Of a stretch of DNA of 64,000 nucleotides, positions 1 through 12,660 are shown in pieces. The stretch comes from Carposina sasakii. Its lineage: Eukaryota; Arthropoda; Insecta; Lepidoptera; Carposinidae. The translations under genes were made by a program, and so were the position numbers. The DNA is taken from positions 1,550,001 through 1,614,000 of the forward strand of contig CP053169.1 in NCBI GenBank assembly GCA_014607495.2. The letters are read 5' to 3'. Below the pieces are notes generated by a model. That model searched no databases and was not told the DNA's origin. It was given only the letters and a program-made list of their open reading frames with translations. The number at the start of each line of letters is the position of its first letter. The stretch's first letter is position 1.

Positions 1-487
1 TTTTAGAAATGTGTCACTAAAAATAGGGTAGCCAGTATTACAATTCCTGCAGGATTGCGAAAGAGATCCTATAACTACATTCAGCATGGTGGGTCAAATA
101 TAAAAGATCAATGGCAAGCTCATCTCTAAGGGAACAACTCTTAGTTCCTTGGTCGACTCTTACGACATGCACGAAAGGAGATGCAGCTGATGTATTCTAA
201 TGAAGCCCCGCATCAGCACAGTCTGATTAATTAAAATAAATTTTACTGCCAATCCAATAATTGTAACGTCTTTGAGATTAGGCAGATCTGTCCCTCTTCA
301 TTCTCAACATAAATGGCTGCGATAGAAAGGGACAGGTGGGAATCTTAAGTTTAGGTAAGCGTGACTGCCGGAATCGACTCTAATGATTACTTTTATGCTA
401 CGCCTGTAGTCGCCGTAGCATTCGTAGTAGCCCGTAGCAAATTGCTACGACAGTCGAACAAAATAAGCTTGAAACATTCATAGTATT

Positions 488-695
488 TGACGGTCGATTG
501 GTCTAGTAGGTAGTGACCCTGCCTACGACACCATAGGTCCTGGGTTCGAATCCCGGTAGGTGCAAACATTGATATGATGAATATTGATGTTTGTTTCCGA
601 GTCATGGATGTTTCTATACTTATCTATGTATTTACTTACCGTTACATAGTACCCACGACACAAGACCTTAGTGATCTTAGTGTGGGACTATCAAT
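488..695 (+). repeat. tRNA-derived SINE, family 1
   Basis: 5' tRNA-like head with A-box-like TTGGTCTAGTAGGTAGTG and B-box GGTTCGAATCC, then a non-tRNA body (GTGGGACT end). Not a functional tRNA: it is repeated and has the SINE body. Confidence 0.85.
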
Positions 696-1340
696 TGATT
701 TACCATACAAAATTGTAATTAAAATTACAAGGTTTTCTTGCATTTGAGACGTAGTTAAACATATCTACAAAACCTTTATTATGTGCTTAGTTAAACGAAA
801 ACATGAAAGAACCGCACAAGGACTAATACGATATTAATGAAAAACACGCTCATCAGTATACACAAAAGAACGAATGGAACGAATGATTGACATCGCGTTA
901 TTAGCCATATCTCCATCTTGTCATTCATTTTACGATCTACATTCATTGTTACTTCACATCACACAACGGGGGAGGGAATCCGAATCGACATCCTGTATAA
1001 GCCTTAAAACATCAATATAGGAGACACCAGACGCACTAACGAAAATTATACCTTATCCCTACATACATAAAGGTGTTACAATCCTATTTGGATGGCATTA
1101 AAAAGTTTGTATACTTCGTGCAAGTAGGAAGATGCTTTTTTAAAAATTTACGCGGCAATCGCGTATCGTCGAATCGGTTTTTTGTCTTTGTCTATCACGT
1201 GGTGTAGGATAGAGAGGGCGGTATTGAAATACGTGATCATGTACGTAATGGGAGCTGTCTAATATGTTAGGTTCGTTGTTTGAACCTTTCAAACGTATTC
1301 TTTTGAATAATAAACAGTTTCAAGGAGGCGAGATTTTGAT

Positions 1341-1530
1341 GCGGAGCTTCACTAGAATACATCAGCTGCATCTCCTTCCGTAGGAGTCGACTAGGGAACT
1401 CAGGGGCGTTCTCTCAAACGATGAGCTTGTAAAATGTCATTTGGCCGCGCTATGTAAACGTGGCTGTAAGATGTCTTTCGTGATCCTGCAGTTCTGGCTA
1501 CCCCATTTCAAGCAAGACTTCGTCCGCATA
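1341..1530 (+). repeat. Abundant interspersed repeat, family A
   Basis: About 200 bp with CATCAGCTGCATCTCCTTCC and TACGACATGC-type motifs. Other copies: 25-220 (-), 3690-3890 (chimeric), 7625-7690 (-), 14405-14590 (-), 15008-15180 (+), 17930-18145 (+), 19125-19262 (-), 19663-19812 (+), 19815-19962 (-), 45460-45520 (+), 45835-46067 (-), 52405-52620 (-), 53530-53640 (+), 58170-58378 (-). Class unknown. Confidence 0.85.
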
Positions 1531-2278
1531 AACTGTGAAATTCCCATTTTTCCCGTTACAGTGGGAATTATGGGAATTGTCCTTCTTATCGGTTGATTTC
1601 AATACATCATTTTTTTAAAATAATGTTTACCGAATTCATGTTAATTTACTTTTTATTGACAACTGGTTACTTTATATCAATATCCATTGCGGAAACGACA
1701 CTCCCACATACAAGCAGTATACTAGAAGGATATCTCTAAGATGTGCGACAACTCCATTAAACTTTCCTCCTCCGTGGCTGCAGCAATTCTGAGGGTTATT
1801 CGGATACGGTTTTCATCATTGGATATTAAAAAATTTAGTAGGATTTTTTATTGTGCACGTTTCGAGTAGGTTGCGGGCGAAATTTTATATTTTTTTGAAT
1901 TAATAGCTTCAACTTTTACTATGGGATACCAACTCAGAAATCGTGAAAAAATCACCTGTTCCATACATTTAGTTGCAGTAGGTATTCAAGGTCTTTTTCT
2001 TATGCTTTATTGTACACAATAAATTTTCACAAATTAAGTTGATCTAAGGCAGTAGCCTTGTGGCGTGCCCTGGGGGAGGCCTACGTCCAGCAGTAGACCG
2101 CAATAGGCTGAAGAAGAAGAAGAAGAAGTTGATCTAATGGAGTACAACGGCGTTTTTATCTCTAAAGGACCTATGTATGGGACAGCAGATTTTTTGGGTC
2201 TCAAAAATAAGTTAAATAATATAAAAAGTGGGTGTGTAATTTGCACATTTTTGCCCATTTTGCGTAAGTAAATGTATA

Positions 2279-2490
2279 TCGACGGCCGATTGGTCTAGTT
2301 GGTAGTGGCCCTGCCTGCGACGCCATAGGTCCTGGGTTCGAATCCCGGTAGGCGCAAACATTGATATGATGAATATCTATGTTTGTTTCCGAGTCACGGT
2401 TGTTTATATACTTATCTATGTATTTATATACCGTTGCTTAGTACCCGCGACACAAGACCTTAGGGATCTTAGTGTGGGACTAGGTTAATG
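2279..2490 (+). repeat. SINE family 1, second copy
   Basis: Same head and body as 488-695 with a few substitutions, followed by a TTTATATTTATA-type AT tail to about 2545. Confidence 0.85.
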
Positions 2491-3035
2491 TGTTGTGAAG
2501 TGTGTGAATATTTATTTTATATTTTATATTTATATGTAGCTAATATAAAAACACCAGAGATGTTCTACGTTGCTACGAATGCGTCATATTCCATTATATT
2601 AGTCCATGTTGTCAATCAGGATCGGTTGATTTCAAACGAATCCATACCAACGTAGCATATAACCTCCCTGATGGATGAAGGAAGGCAGCCTTAGGTTTTC
2701 CTGTAAAGAAGGAAAACAAATCTTACACATCCAAACGACTGTCGAACAAGACATTTCCCCGGCCAGTGCGCTCGGTAAATTAAAACGTGAATAATTAACC
2801 GTGGACCACCCCCAACCCCCTACCCTTAGTCGAGGGGCGGGCTGTATTAGTTTTAAGCTCTCCACTTCACATTCGTCCGATTCGCGGACGCTGTTAATGT
2901 TTTTAAGTTTTTTTTTATATATACCTATATATTAAGGGTAGGTTTCTTTTGGTTAATAAGGTTTGTACTACATGCGATATTCATATAATAAAATATGCAT
3001 ACCTACTCCATTTTATTAACCTATACTATTGTATT

Positions 3036-3240
3036 GGCCGCGTGGTGCCGGCAGAGTAGAATTCGTACCACCCCCATGTCTGCCCGTGGGTATCGTGCGA
3101 GGCGATTAAGGATTTACGGAAGGTGGGTAGCAGCGCCTCCCGTGTTGACAACATAGTCCAAACTACAAACTGCGGTCACCAACCCGTCTGCCCAGCGTGG
3201 TGACTATGGGCAAATACCCCACATGGCAGCCTTGTACTTG
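3036..3240 (+). repeat. SINE family 3, copy fused to family E element
   Basis: Runs from GGCCGCGTGGTGCCGGCAG to CATGGCAGCCTTG and then switches, without its normal end, into a minus-strand tRNA-like repeat. Confidence 0.8.
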
Positions 3241-3612
3241 AACCCACGACCGCTGCAAACCGTGCCAGCCGCTATAACCACTAAGCCACCGGGTCAATTA
3301 CTCGGATGACGAATTTTACCATCTCTTTTCTAAATTACATATTGGCAACGTTATTTTTCATCCCGATAGCTATACACTAGCCAAATCTCGGCTAACAAAG
3401 CTGAATCCCTCAGCACAATGTTTAAAGACGAAACGATCAACCATACTTAACGGATTATATTAATGGAGAAGTGTTTTTATAAATTTATCTTAGTTAAGAT
3501 ATTATATATTATAAAATTATTAATAAAAAAAATGGAAAAAATTCTTCACCCGAGTGGGAATCGAACCCACGACCGCTGCAAACCGTGCCAGCCGATATAA
3601 CCACTAAGCCAA
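3240..3612 (-). repeat. Family E, two overlapping units
   Basis: A tRNA-like module with tail (3612-3490) is followed by a full body (3470-3310) and a second module (3300-3240), i.e. a head-to-tail dimer. Confidence 0.78.
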
Positions 3613-3912
3613 TAAATAAATGTTTAAAAGTATTTTTAAATTCGTGTAGGCAAGCTGAAATCGTTATAAAGCAGAGTTGCATATTGTAAGAGTCCACTAA
3701 GAAACTCAGAGACGTCCTTCTGAGTTCTTTATTCGACCCTTACGACATGCACAGATGGAGATGCAGCTGATGTACTCCAGTGATCTTTTACATCTGGCCC
3801 AGCTACGAGTATACTAAACGTGGCTGTAAGACCTCCTTCGTGATTTAGCAGTTCTATCCACCCTAGTTCGAGAACACCGTATGTATGTTATGTATGTATT
3901 TTGTTATATAAA

Positions 3913-4247
3913 GCGGTGATAGCCCAGTGGCTAAGACGTGCGCCTTCCAAGCGGGAGGCGTAAGTTCGATCCCAGTCACGGGCCTGTACCAATGAATTTA
4001 TTTCATTTTAATGTTGCAAAATTGTCACTTAGCTCGTGCCTCGGAAAGCACGTAAAACCGTTGGTCCTGCGCCTGATCTCTCTCCGGTCGTGTCGGCTTT
4101 CCGTCCCATCGGACTATGAGAGTAACGGAATAGAGAGTGCATCTGTGTTTGCGCACACACTTGTGCACTATAATATCTCCTGCGTACCTGGCCAATCTCC
4201 GTAGAGATTGGTCGCCTTGGCCGAAATACGGTCGGAGATCATCGTGT
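3913..4247 (+). repeat. tRNA-derived SINE, family 2, full copy
   Basis: Head GCGGTGATAGCCCAGTGGCT (A box) and GTTCGATCCC (B box), about 250-bp body (GATCTCTCTCCGGTCGTG), end GGTCGGAGATCATC. Confidence 0.88.
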
Positions 4248-4744
4248 ATTATGTAAGCTGTTAACACCTTTTGTTTCAAGCTGTATAGCAGATGGGAGCC
4301 ATGTTTGTAAACAATACTAAATCTTCGCACAGTCGCCCTTCAAATCAGATATGTAAACGAAGCTATCACTTATTTGTCGATGGTCGCTGCGGTCCTGTCT
4401 AATGAACTGTACCGGGTAGGGGTGAGCGGGATTGGTTTAGTGGGGTCTGTAGTATAAAATATAGTATAAAAAATTGTAGTATGTTTCGGTAAAGTTTTTA
4501 ACTGAACCGTAATCGGAACATACGGAAATGTATTTTTTATTTTTTTGGCAACAAACAATTATCACAATGTTATTGGTATATAAATAAATATATATATATA
4601 ACGGGGTATATAACCTGTAACGGTAAACGAAGCTATCACTCATATTTGTCGATGTTCGCCGCGGTATCTAATGATCTATACCGGGTGGTAAGCGGGATTG
4701 GTTTGGTGGGTTCTGTCCCTCTATTCCTGGTAAACTGCAAATGT

Positions 4745-4930
4745 AGCACAGTGTGCTGTACTAGCGGCCGCCCACGACTTCGTTCGCGTGAAAGAGCATT
4801 ACACCCGTCCGAACCCGGGGCGGGTCCCTGGCTATACATATATAGATATATCTTCCTCTTAAATCACTCTATCTACAGGTATTTAAATAACCGCATAAAA
4901 TCCGTTGCGTAGTTTTAATGATCTAAACAA
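4745..4930 (+). repeat. LINE-like 3' fragment, family K
   Basis: Carries TTCCTCTTAAATCACTCTAT and AATCCGTTGCGTAGTTTTAA. Other copies: 32985-33090 (-) and the split copy 49270-49327 / 50351-50445 (+). Confidence 0.7.
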
Positions 4931-5559
4931 ACCTAGCGACAAATGGGAAGCAACTTTGTTTTATAATATGTAGTAATAATTAAAAAAAATAAACGGCTGT
5001 AGGCAGAACTGCTATGACTATAACTGCTATGCTACGACAGATGCTAATGATCATACCCCTTCTGTTACACCCTGTATAAGTAGCGCCATTGTTGAGGTTG
5101 ATCACCCCACAGCGCAGTTTCTCACTGGACATGGTAATTTTGAGAGTAAACTATACTCGTACACCTTTAAATTAGTTCAACACCTTACTGCGACTGTTCC
5201 AACTCGCCAACAATTGTCCCATACAACAAACATCCCATCACATTCTTTGGGAATGTGGAGTTTGGTCTAATGTCATACTAACTGTTTCGATGCACCATTA
5301 GACTTTTCGGTGCCTCGCAATTCCAGTCCTTGACACTAAATGTATTGTTAGATTCTATTAGTGTAATGTATAGACATTAGCACTCTATGACATCTAATGT
5401 ACCACATTACTATGTATTGTAACGCATAGTATTAGCACTCTATGTTTTATACGCAGGTAACATCTCATTACGATCTCTTCATGGGCGCATGTAAGTTGTT
5501 TCTGCTAATTTTTCATTTTGACTAACTTTACACTTGTTCTTGAGGATTTTCCCGACGTT

Positions 5560-5672
5560 TCCATTCATCATCATTGTCATTCATCATAAATTCAGAATAC
5601 ATTTTACTAAACAATGATTAGGCTGTATGGGCTTAGTTCCCCTTGCCTTTCCTTCGGGATAAACTAAAAAAA
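5560..5672 (+). repeat. Repeat J, also at 45032-45146
   Basis: Both contain TGTATGGGCTTAGTTCCCCT and CCTTTCCTTCGGGATAAACT followed by poly-A. Looks like a 3' retroelement end; the second copy begins about 55 bp after the Nup88 stop, in its 3' UTR. Confidence 0.75.
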
Positions 5673-5953
5673 AAATTAAAAAAAATCAAGCATTGACTTC
5701 GCAATTGCGTTCCCTAAACTCTTACAAATTGTCTCGAGGATCCCTAATCGCATTGTCGTCGTCCAATCAGTAATCATAACAAATTCAATAGTCGATCGCG
5801 TACGGTGTCGTTCGTTCTAATATTGACCACCGCGGCCGCCAATCGGGTGAGAGGGCGCCACATTCGTTATTTAAAATTACATGGATTTAGAACACTGGAA
5901 GTGTGTATGCTGGTTGGTTGGTTTTGGACTCTGGCGTACTCTTGTGTAATGTG

Positions 5954-6351
5954 TATACAAGGTGTAAAAAGACAACGTTGTTTTTTTAATACCCTGTATT
6001 CTTTGTAAGTTTTTTTTTCTATGGAACCAACCCTGGGAAATTACAAAAAGTTATTTTAAAAAATAATAATTTTATTGCAAGCAATGTATTCGTTTGATGC
6101 GCAAAGTACAAATGTACCTACAAAACTAACATTTTAACATTATGACATGGTATCTTTGAAAAGAATGTTTGTTAACCGATTCCTGATGATATTTTGTAAA
6201 AAAAAAAAAGGAAAATATTAATGTAACTTTTGACCTCAATATCTTGGAAACCCGTGGTTTCCTATGGGTACTTCCATATAAAAACATGATCGAGAATTAC
6301 AAAGAATACGAGATATTAAAAGAACAACGTTGTCTTTTTACACCGTGTATA
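5954..6351. mobile_element. MITE with about 55-bp inverted ends
   Basis: AAAAAGACAACGTTGTTTTT near 5966 is the inverse of AACAACGTTGTCTTTTTACA near 6330; the match continues through GTATTCTTTGTAA. Interior AT-rich, no ORF. Confidence 0.82.
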
Positions 6352-6493
6352 GCAAAAGCAATACAAAAACAAAAATTTCTAGATTTTCGTTGATTTTTTT
6401 TATGCGAATGAAATCCTACAGCTACGTTTAACATAGAGGAGTCAGATTTCAGAGTATCTTGGTCGACTCTTACTTATATCTATAAAAGATATA

Positions 6494-6760
6494 TACAGGG
6501 TGTAACAAAAAGGGTATGTTAAGCGAAAAGCTATGTAAATAGGCCACTATAGAGATCCTATCCACAAAATTTGAGATCTGAAATCACATGTTTATTTTTC
6601 CCGATAGTATGCAGAATTTTTAAATATTTCAGGAATTTTCATACAATCTTGAAAAATAAAAATGTGATTTTGAGTCTCAAATTTTGGAAATAGGTTCTCT
6701 ATAGTGGGCTATTTATACATCTTTTCGCTTAACATACCCTTTCTGTTACACCCTGTATAT
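6494..6760. mobile_element. Palindromic MITE, family F
   Basis: About 265 bp, inverted over almost its whole length: ACAGGGTGTAACAAAAAGGG at one end, CCCTTTCTGTTACACCCTGT at the other, TA-rich flanks. No ORF. Confidence 0.88.
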
Positions 6761-8204
6761 ATAATAGATATATGTCGATCACTGTCTCACATATTTTGTA
6801 AATAAATTTGTTTAGCGCTGTGTGTATGCGTCTAAGCCGCAGCCTATTGAGAGCACCACGAGGCTCGATCTCCTGTGTTTGCCATTCAGTCACTACTGGC
6901 CGCCCTCCAATATATATGTATTTTTAAAATAATAATAGTTTATCGGTTTACATTTTCCATAGAAATAGCGGTTCTCAATCTTCCCCCCGACTAGTTGCGC
7001 CCCCCCGGGACCGCCTCCATTATTATTCAACCCGTTCCCGGCTAGAACTGCAACACATGCATATTAAACGTCACGAACAAAAATAGAATAAATGAATAAT
7101 CATATTTTTCTATTCAGGCTCACCCCTAGGTTGTTTGGAGGGGTACTCTTGGTTTGCGAAGGTTGGATTTGTCGATTCGAACTCGAATATGTATTTGATA
7201 TGTTTGTTAAAAGTAGAGCTGTATCTTAACTGGACTAGTAGTACCTAACTTACAGTCCGAACTATCATGGTCTAAAGTCATGGTATCAATATTTACCTGG
7301 CTGTCACAAACACCCTTTATCGGTAAGTCCTAGGTTAAATTGTTAGACACCTTTACTAGTTATTGTCGCCTATATCCATCGGATCTTAGATTTCACCATT
7401 AGTTCATACATTTATTTTCAGTTGGTTGTAATTATAATCGTGTATTCACCAACTTGCAAATGGTATGTGACCTTTACAAAACTTAAAAAGTAATTAAATA
7501 ACCCGATCATTGATTGAAAAACTTATTTTATTTTTGAAATAAAGCGCGATTTATATAATGGTTTATTTAAGTAAATAACCGGTTTATGTGGCCTTCTCTA
7601 GCTAGACTCGATTAATTAAAAATTAGACCTGTCACTTACGATATGCACAGAAGGAGATGCTGTGTATGGATTCTAGTGAAGCCCCGCATCCATCCAGACT
7701 AGTACAGATCAGAAAACAATGACAACCGCTAGTAGCCCTTCAACTAGCCTAACCGCACGGGTCCGAAATGACCCCGAATATAAAATTCTACATTTAATTA
7801 AAATTGCCGAAGCCGTGAGTACTGTTTGTACCCCATGCCTCATCCCTCCCGCAAATATATCGTAAATTATACACGTTATTGGTTCGGTTATGTAAATTCA
7901 TATGTTGTAGGATGACCTGAATTTAAAAATATGAATCGGAATGAATAATATTATGGTAGAGAGCTGTGTTTTGATAATAATCTAAAATTATAATTGTAGA
8001 TTTAACTTCATATTTTATATAAATCGTGGACTCAAATGTCGCTCTAAAATATTAAAAAATAACGGACTGAGTGCCCTTGAGAGAAAAACTTGCCACTGTA
8101 AAAACAGGCGGCAGTCTTCTAAGCGAACTATATGATATTTAATTTACATATTGATAGGTTACTTCTGGGTGCACTAGAATACACCATCTGCATCTCCTTC
8201 ATCA

Positions 8205-8640
8205 TCATTATTTACAGCCCTGAGAAGTCCACTGTTGGACATAGGCCTCCCCCAACAACCTCCACTCCGACCTGTCGGAAGCAGCCTGCATCCAACCGAC
8301 GCCCTCGACCTTGGCCAGGCCGTCCGTCCACCTCGCGGGTGGCCTTCCCACGCTGCGCTTGCCGATACGTGGTATCCACTCTAGAACTTTCCGACTCCAT
8401 CGGGCATCAGTTCTTCGAGCTATGTGCCCTGCCCATTGCCACTTCAGCTTGCTGAACCGTTGAGCTATGTCGGTGATCTTTGTACGTCTGCGGATCTCCT
8501 CATTTCTGATTTGATCACACAGAGAGATCCCAAGCATAGCTCTCTCCATCGCTCGCTGTGCGATCCTGAGCTTCTTTATGAGGCACACAGTTAGAGACCA
8601 CGTCTCGGCACCGTAGGTCATCACTTTTGCCACATAATCT
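8205..8640 (-). mobile_element. 3' end of a non-LTR retrotransposon (LINE ORF2 C-terminus)
   Basis: Open for 141 codons: TYGAETWSL, QRAMERAMLGISLCDQIRNE, WAGHIARR, VGRPPARWTD, LGEAYVQQWTSQGCK. This is the C-terminal tail typical of RTE-like LINEs after the RT domain. 5'-truncated; RT not present. Confidence 0.85.
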
Positions 8641-8867
8641 CAGATGAATGATATCACATAATGAGAGATTTTCTGACAAGTTAAAATAACTATCAAAAAC
8701 AGATGGCGTTACCTACATCTCCTACCTAGCTCCCCTCTCCATACAGAATTTCGGGTAGGAGGTTCGCACACGCCATCTATCCAGTCGATTTGTACTATTT
8801 TTTTTACTTTTAATAGTTGTCGTTGAAAATCCCTCATTACTTTTGACCCGAGTTTTTATTCTGACTC

Positions 8868-9110
8868 TAGATCCATTATCCGACAGCCAAGCTAATATTT
8901 CAATGGATCCTGGCTGTTCAGTTGTTATCTTACATCAGTAGAAAGTATTTAATTTTCTTCAATACCTAGTATTCATTCCATATTAATATTATAGAATTCT
9001 AGACCACCGGACATTTAAGTGCTTGTTTTCATCTTTTCAGTTTTAATATTATTACATAGTTTGGTTCTTTTTTACGCAGTCCGGTTTTTAGATTTTTTTG
9101 TAAATTCTCG
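8868..9110. repeat. Partial copy of the 23.3-23.6 kb MITE
   Basis: Shares CAATGGATCCTGGCTGTTCA, TAGACCACCGGACAT and a diverged right terminal repeat with 23400-23640; the left arm is missing. Confidence 0.75.
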
Positions 9111-9119
9111 TTTGAAGAA

Positions 9120-10440
9120 CGGATCAAATTTTTTATTCAAATATTGTAACAAAATATAAGCTCATCTGTGAATGGATGAGCGAGTCAACCCTTTCAATAC
9201 CCAATATTTTTAAGCTTTTGTCTAAAATAAAGCGGGGGTATTTCAATAAATCTAAAATACCTGTCACAATCGCTTTTATCGGCTCGCTGGTCGTACATCA
9301 CGGAACATTTATTGGCGTTAGAAAAATACCGACCAATCGCGAACCGCTATTCTCGCGCTCAAATAATCGTATATTACCTTCGGACAAAATATAATAAATT
9401 GCCGATGAGATCTGCGCTAACAATCGCACAAAATTATCGACTCGCGCGCCACCTAATCGCAATCCGTAAACCAAAAGCTCGAAGGATCAAAATTGGTCGT
9501 CAAAATCTTTTTCGCGCGCAAAAGCGACCGCGTCGAGTGTATATTTGCACTGTGTACCCTTTGTTGTCGACTTTTTTTCGGTTGTTTCCACCTAAAGGCT
9601 GATAGAACACGTTTTTCAAATCATTAAACAGTTTCGACCGCGGCGGGAAAAAGGAAAGGTTTGGAAAAAAGGAGTTACCGCAAAAATTGCGAAGCGTTGG
9701 CCCGGACGGTCTCACGGCTATACGGGAATGGAGTGGTCTTGATACGTAGGTTGATATGACTATTGTGTACACTAACGATTTATTTGTGAATGAATATGTA
9801 AAGTATCAGGTTCGGGGTTTCAAACCCGCTTCTAAAGTTAAACCCGCACAAAATATTTATGTTTGTTTATCTGTCAAAAGACTAACTTAACGGTTAGAAC
9901 TTCTAATCATAAAAAATCTGCGGAAAAAGATATTGTTGAAGTGACATTGGCAATACAACTTTAGGTACTATGCCGAGTTAATCTGATGATGAAGACAACA
10001 ATATCTTAATTAAAATTAAATATGATGGTTTATTTTATATAAACTTTCGTTTTTCTAGTACGTGTGTCTGTCTATATTCATTTATATAACAATTATGGCA
10101 CTCAAGACCAAACTCAATCACTATTAGCGTAAATAATAACTTAAAATGTGAAAGTATCAACACTATCCAGTCCAACTACGGCTAGCACTTGGTCAATTCC
10201 TCACGTCACACACGCCATCGACATTCGACACTCGGCGCGTTCGTGCTTTCCGCGTTTTCCCGCTTTTTTTGCAAATGCCCGCCATTTGTAAACACTGTTG
10301 ACACCGGAGCGCGTTAATACCCTGGTATGAGAAAACACGGTAGGGCGAGGTACAATGTGTCACGTGAATAACACATGGCTACGTCACACCATCGGTAGTG
10401 CAAAGTGACAGCTCGGTCTTACGCATAATGTCAACTTCTT
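9120..10440. other. Repeat-poor, CpG-containing block, no gene recognised
   Basis: No repeat family of this window is seen. CG dinucleotides are frequent (e.g. CTATTCTCGCGCTCAAATAA) in AT-rich DNA, with short open frames on both strands and no protein motif. Could be regulatory DNA; low confidence. Confidence 0.35.
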
Positions 10441-10639
10441 GTACCGTACATTCGTACTTTACATGGTTTTTGGTCGACATACGAGAGTCTGACATCATAT
10501 CATATATTAAATTGTATCAGGCGATAGGTATAATGGTGTTATAAAATTATTAATAATTAATGGTATTACTAAGATTAAGATTTAAAAAAGATGAAAAGAA
10601 ATTTATTTTTGTAACAACAACAAGCTGTAGAGCGAGCAT

Positions 10640-10835
10640 GATGATGATGATCTCCGACCGTATTTCGGCCAAGGCGGCCAATCTCTACGGAGATTGGCCA
10701 GGTACGCAGGAGATATTATAGTGCACAAGTGTGTGCGCAAACACAGATGCACTCTCTATTCCCTCACTCTCATAGTCCGATGGGACGGAAAGCCGACACG
10801 ACCGGAGAGAGATCAGGCGCAGGACCAACAGAACA
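10640..10835 (-). repeat. SINE family 2, 3' part
   Basis: Complement of the family body; (GAT)n end at 10640 and truncated before the tRNA head. Confidence 0.8.
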
Positions 10836-10849
10836 GAACAGAGCGAGCG

Positions 10850-11110
10850 TACCTATGTTACAAACATACAAACATATACTAGAAAAATATAACTCTCCTT
10901 CTGGCGCTATCGGACAAAAAGACACCTTAATCCAAATGATCGAGGTTAACCTCAAAAATCGCAGCGCCGTAGTACCGTTAGAACAAAAAGCGCAGCGGCG
11001 AGCAAGATTTAATGGCGCGAAACTTTCGTCCTCGTGCGCAGCTGATTTATGCGCGTTTGACACGGACGACAGATGAGCCTGTGACTTGATCTACAATTAT
11101 TTGTTCGTAG
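10850..11110. other. Short CpG-rich unique block
   Basis: Same base style as 9.1-10.4 kb (AAAAAGCGCAGCGGCGAGCA); separated from it by a SINE, so the two may once have been one block. No gene seen. Confidence 0.3.
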
Positions 11111-11492
11111 ACTAGCCGTCAGCTTCTCATCATTATTTTCCTGCCCTTACCCCCATTATAAATGGAGCCGACGCGATATGGTTTTTTTCGAAACTCATAT
11201 TGCCAAGGATTTGGCGTTTGCTTTACTACCGGCACCCTGCCTGAAGCCAACCCTCCTCGGATATAGCTAAGTGGCAGCTTTAGTATATTAAAATCTATAA
11301 ATAACATTAATTCAGTGGTACACGCCCATGACTGGAATCGAACTGCGATAGCGGCCGGACTTGTTTAAAAAAAACAAGGTTTCTACTATTTGACGATTGG
11401 TGTAGTAGGTATTTGACACTCGAGGTGTAGTAGGTAGTGATTTCTGCCTGTTATATATAGGTCCTGTGTTCGAATCCCGGTAGGTGCAAACA

Positions 11493-11857
11493 TTACCATA
11501 AGGTATGATGGTATGATTTTTTTTGCTATTATTTATGTGATATAAAAGTACAAAAGCGATTCGCATCTGGAATACCATTTGTCATAGTCTAACCTAACCT
11601 AACCTAACCTATGCGTTTAACAATATTATTATAAACCACCATTAAGTTTCAGAACTTCTTCTGCTAGTCACCCTACTCTCTTTATTTGTTTTATAACCTA
11701 AAAAGAAAAATCCATGGATGTTTCTAATCTTACTTGAAATGATCTATGATCGAGAAACGATTTTTAATCATCGATCTGCCCAAACCATATCATGATGTAT
11801 GAACTTTTCATGTGCGTATGCTGCTCGATATTCTACGATATGGCCACGACATATATA
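11493..11857. mobile_element. Internally deleted inverse copy of the foldback transposon, inside a SINE
   Basis: Matches the complement of 49440-50050 (CATCATACCTTATGG, the (CCTAA)n run, GAGAAACGATTTTTAATCAT, ATATGGCCACGACAT). It splits a tRNA-derived SINE (head 11390-11492, tail from 11858); a short SINE piece also appears at 11709-11730. Confidence 0.7.
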
Positions 11858-12405
11858 TATAGTGTTGCTTAGTATCCACTCAAGACCTTAAGTTAATATG
11901 TTGTGAAGTATGTGAATATTTATTATTTAATATAAAATAATATTTAATATAAAAACACAGCTTTACTTTCACAATCTCCACGGTGGAGACCAAAGCTCTT
12001 GATTGATGCAGCAGGCCGGCAGGAAGGAAAACCAGTCCGTAGCTGGACGTAGGCCTTCCTCAGAGCACGCCACGAAGGCACGATCTCCCTTTTTCACTAC
12101 AAGCCGCCCTCTTCAACTCATCTGTCCATCTGGCCGGAGGGCTCACAACATTCGAGAACTCGCTTATAAGATACCGGTGTTTATTCCATGGTACGACTTC
12201 TCGCCTCCGCGACGCGAACATTTCGCCCTGGGTGCTTTTTGTCCGAAGATGCATTGGGTCAGTCGCGCGATATGTCAGTGACCAGTTACAACTGAACTCG
12301 ACTTGTTGCGATCGCGAAGTTTGCCGTTTTCAGGCATTTTGCTATTAACTTTCTGGAATTAAAAACAGTATGTTACAGTTTGAAATAAGCTTGAAATATA
12401 TCTAT

Positions 12406-12660
12406 ACAGGGTGTAACTGAAAGGGTATGTTAAGCGAATACCTATGTAAATAGCCCATTGTAGAGAACCTAATTCCAAAATTTGAGACTCGAAATCACAC
12501 GTTTATTTTTCAAGATTGTATGAACATTCCTGAGTTGTTTGAGAATTCTCCATACTATTTGGAAAAATAAACATGTGATTTCGAGATTTTGTGGGTAGGC
12601 TCCATTTTAGTGGGCTATTTACATAGCTTTTCGCTTACCCCTTTTGTTACACCCTTTATA
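12406..12660. mobile_element. Palindromic MITE, family F
   Basis: Same arms (ACAGGGTGTAACTGAAAGGG ... TTTTGTTACACCCTTTATA). Confidence 0.85.

Noticed and set aside
8208..8633. 141-codon frame as a host gene
   Set aside because: It is the C-terminal tail of a 5'-truncated LINE, repeated elsewhere in the window.
9176..9772. Overlapping open frames on both strands (up to 96 codons)
   Set aside because: No motif in either; GC-rich runs avoid stops by chance.
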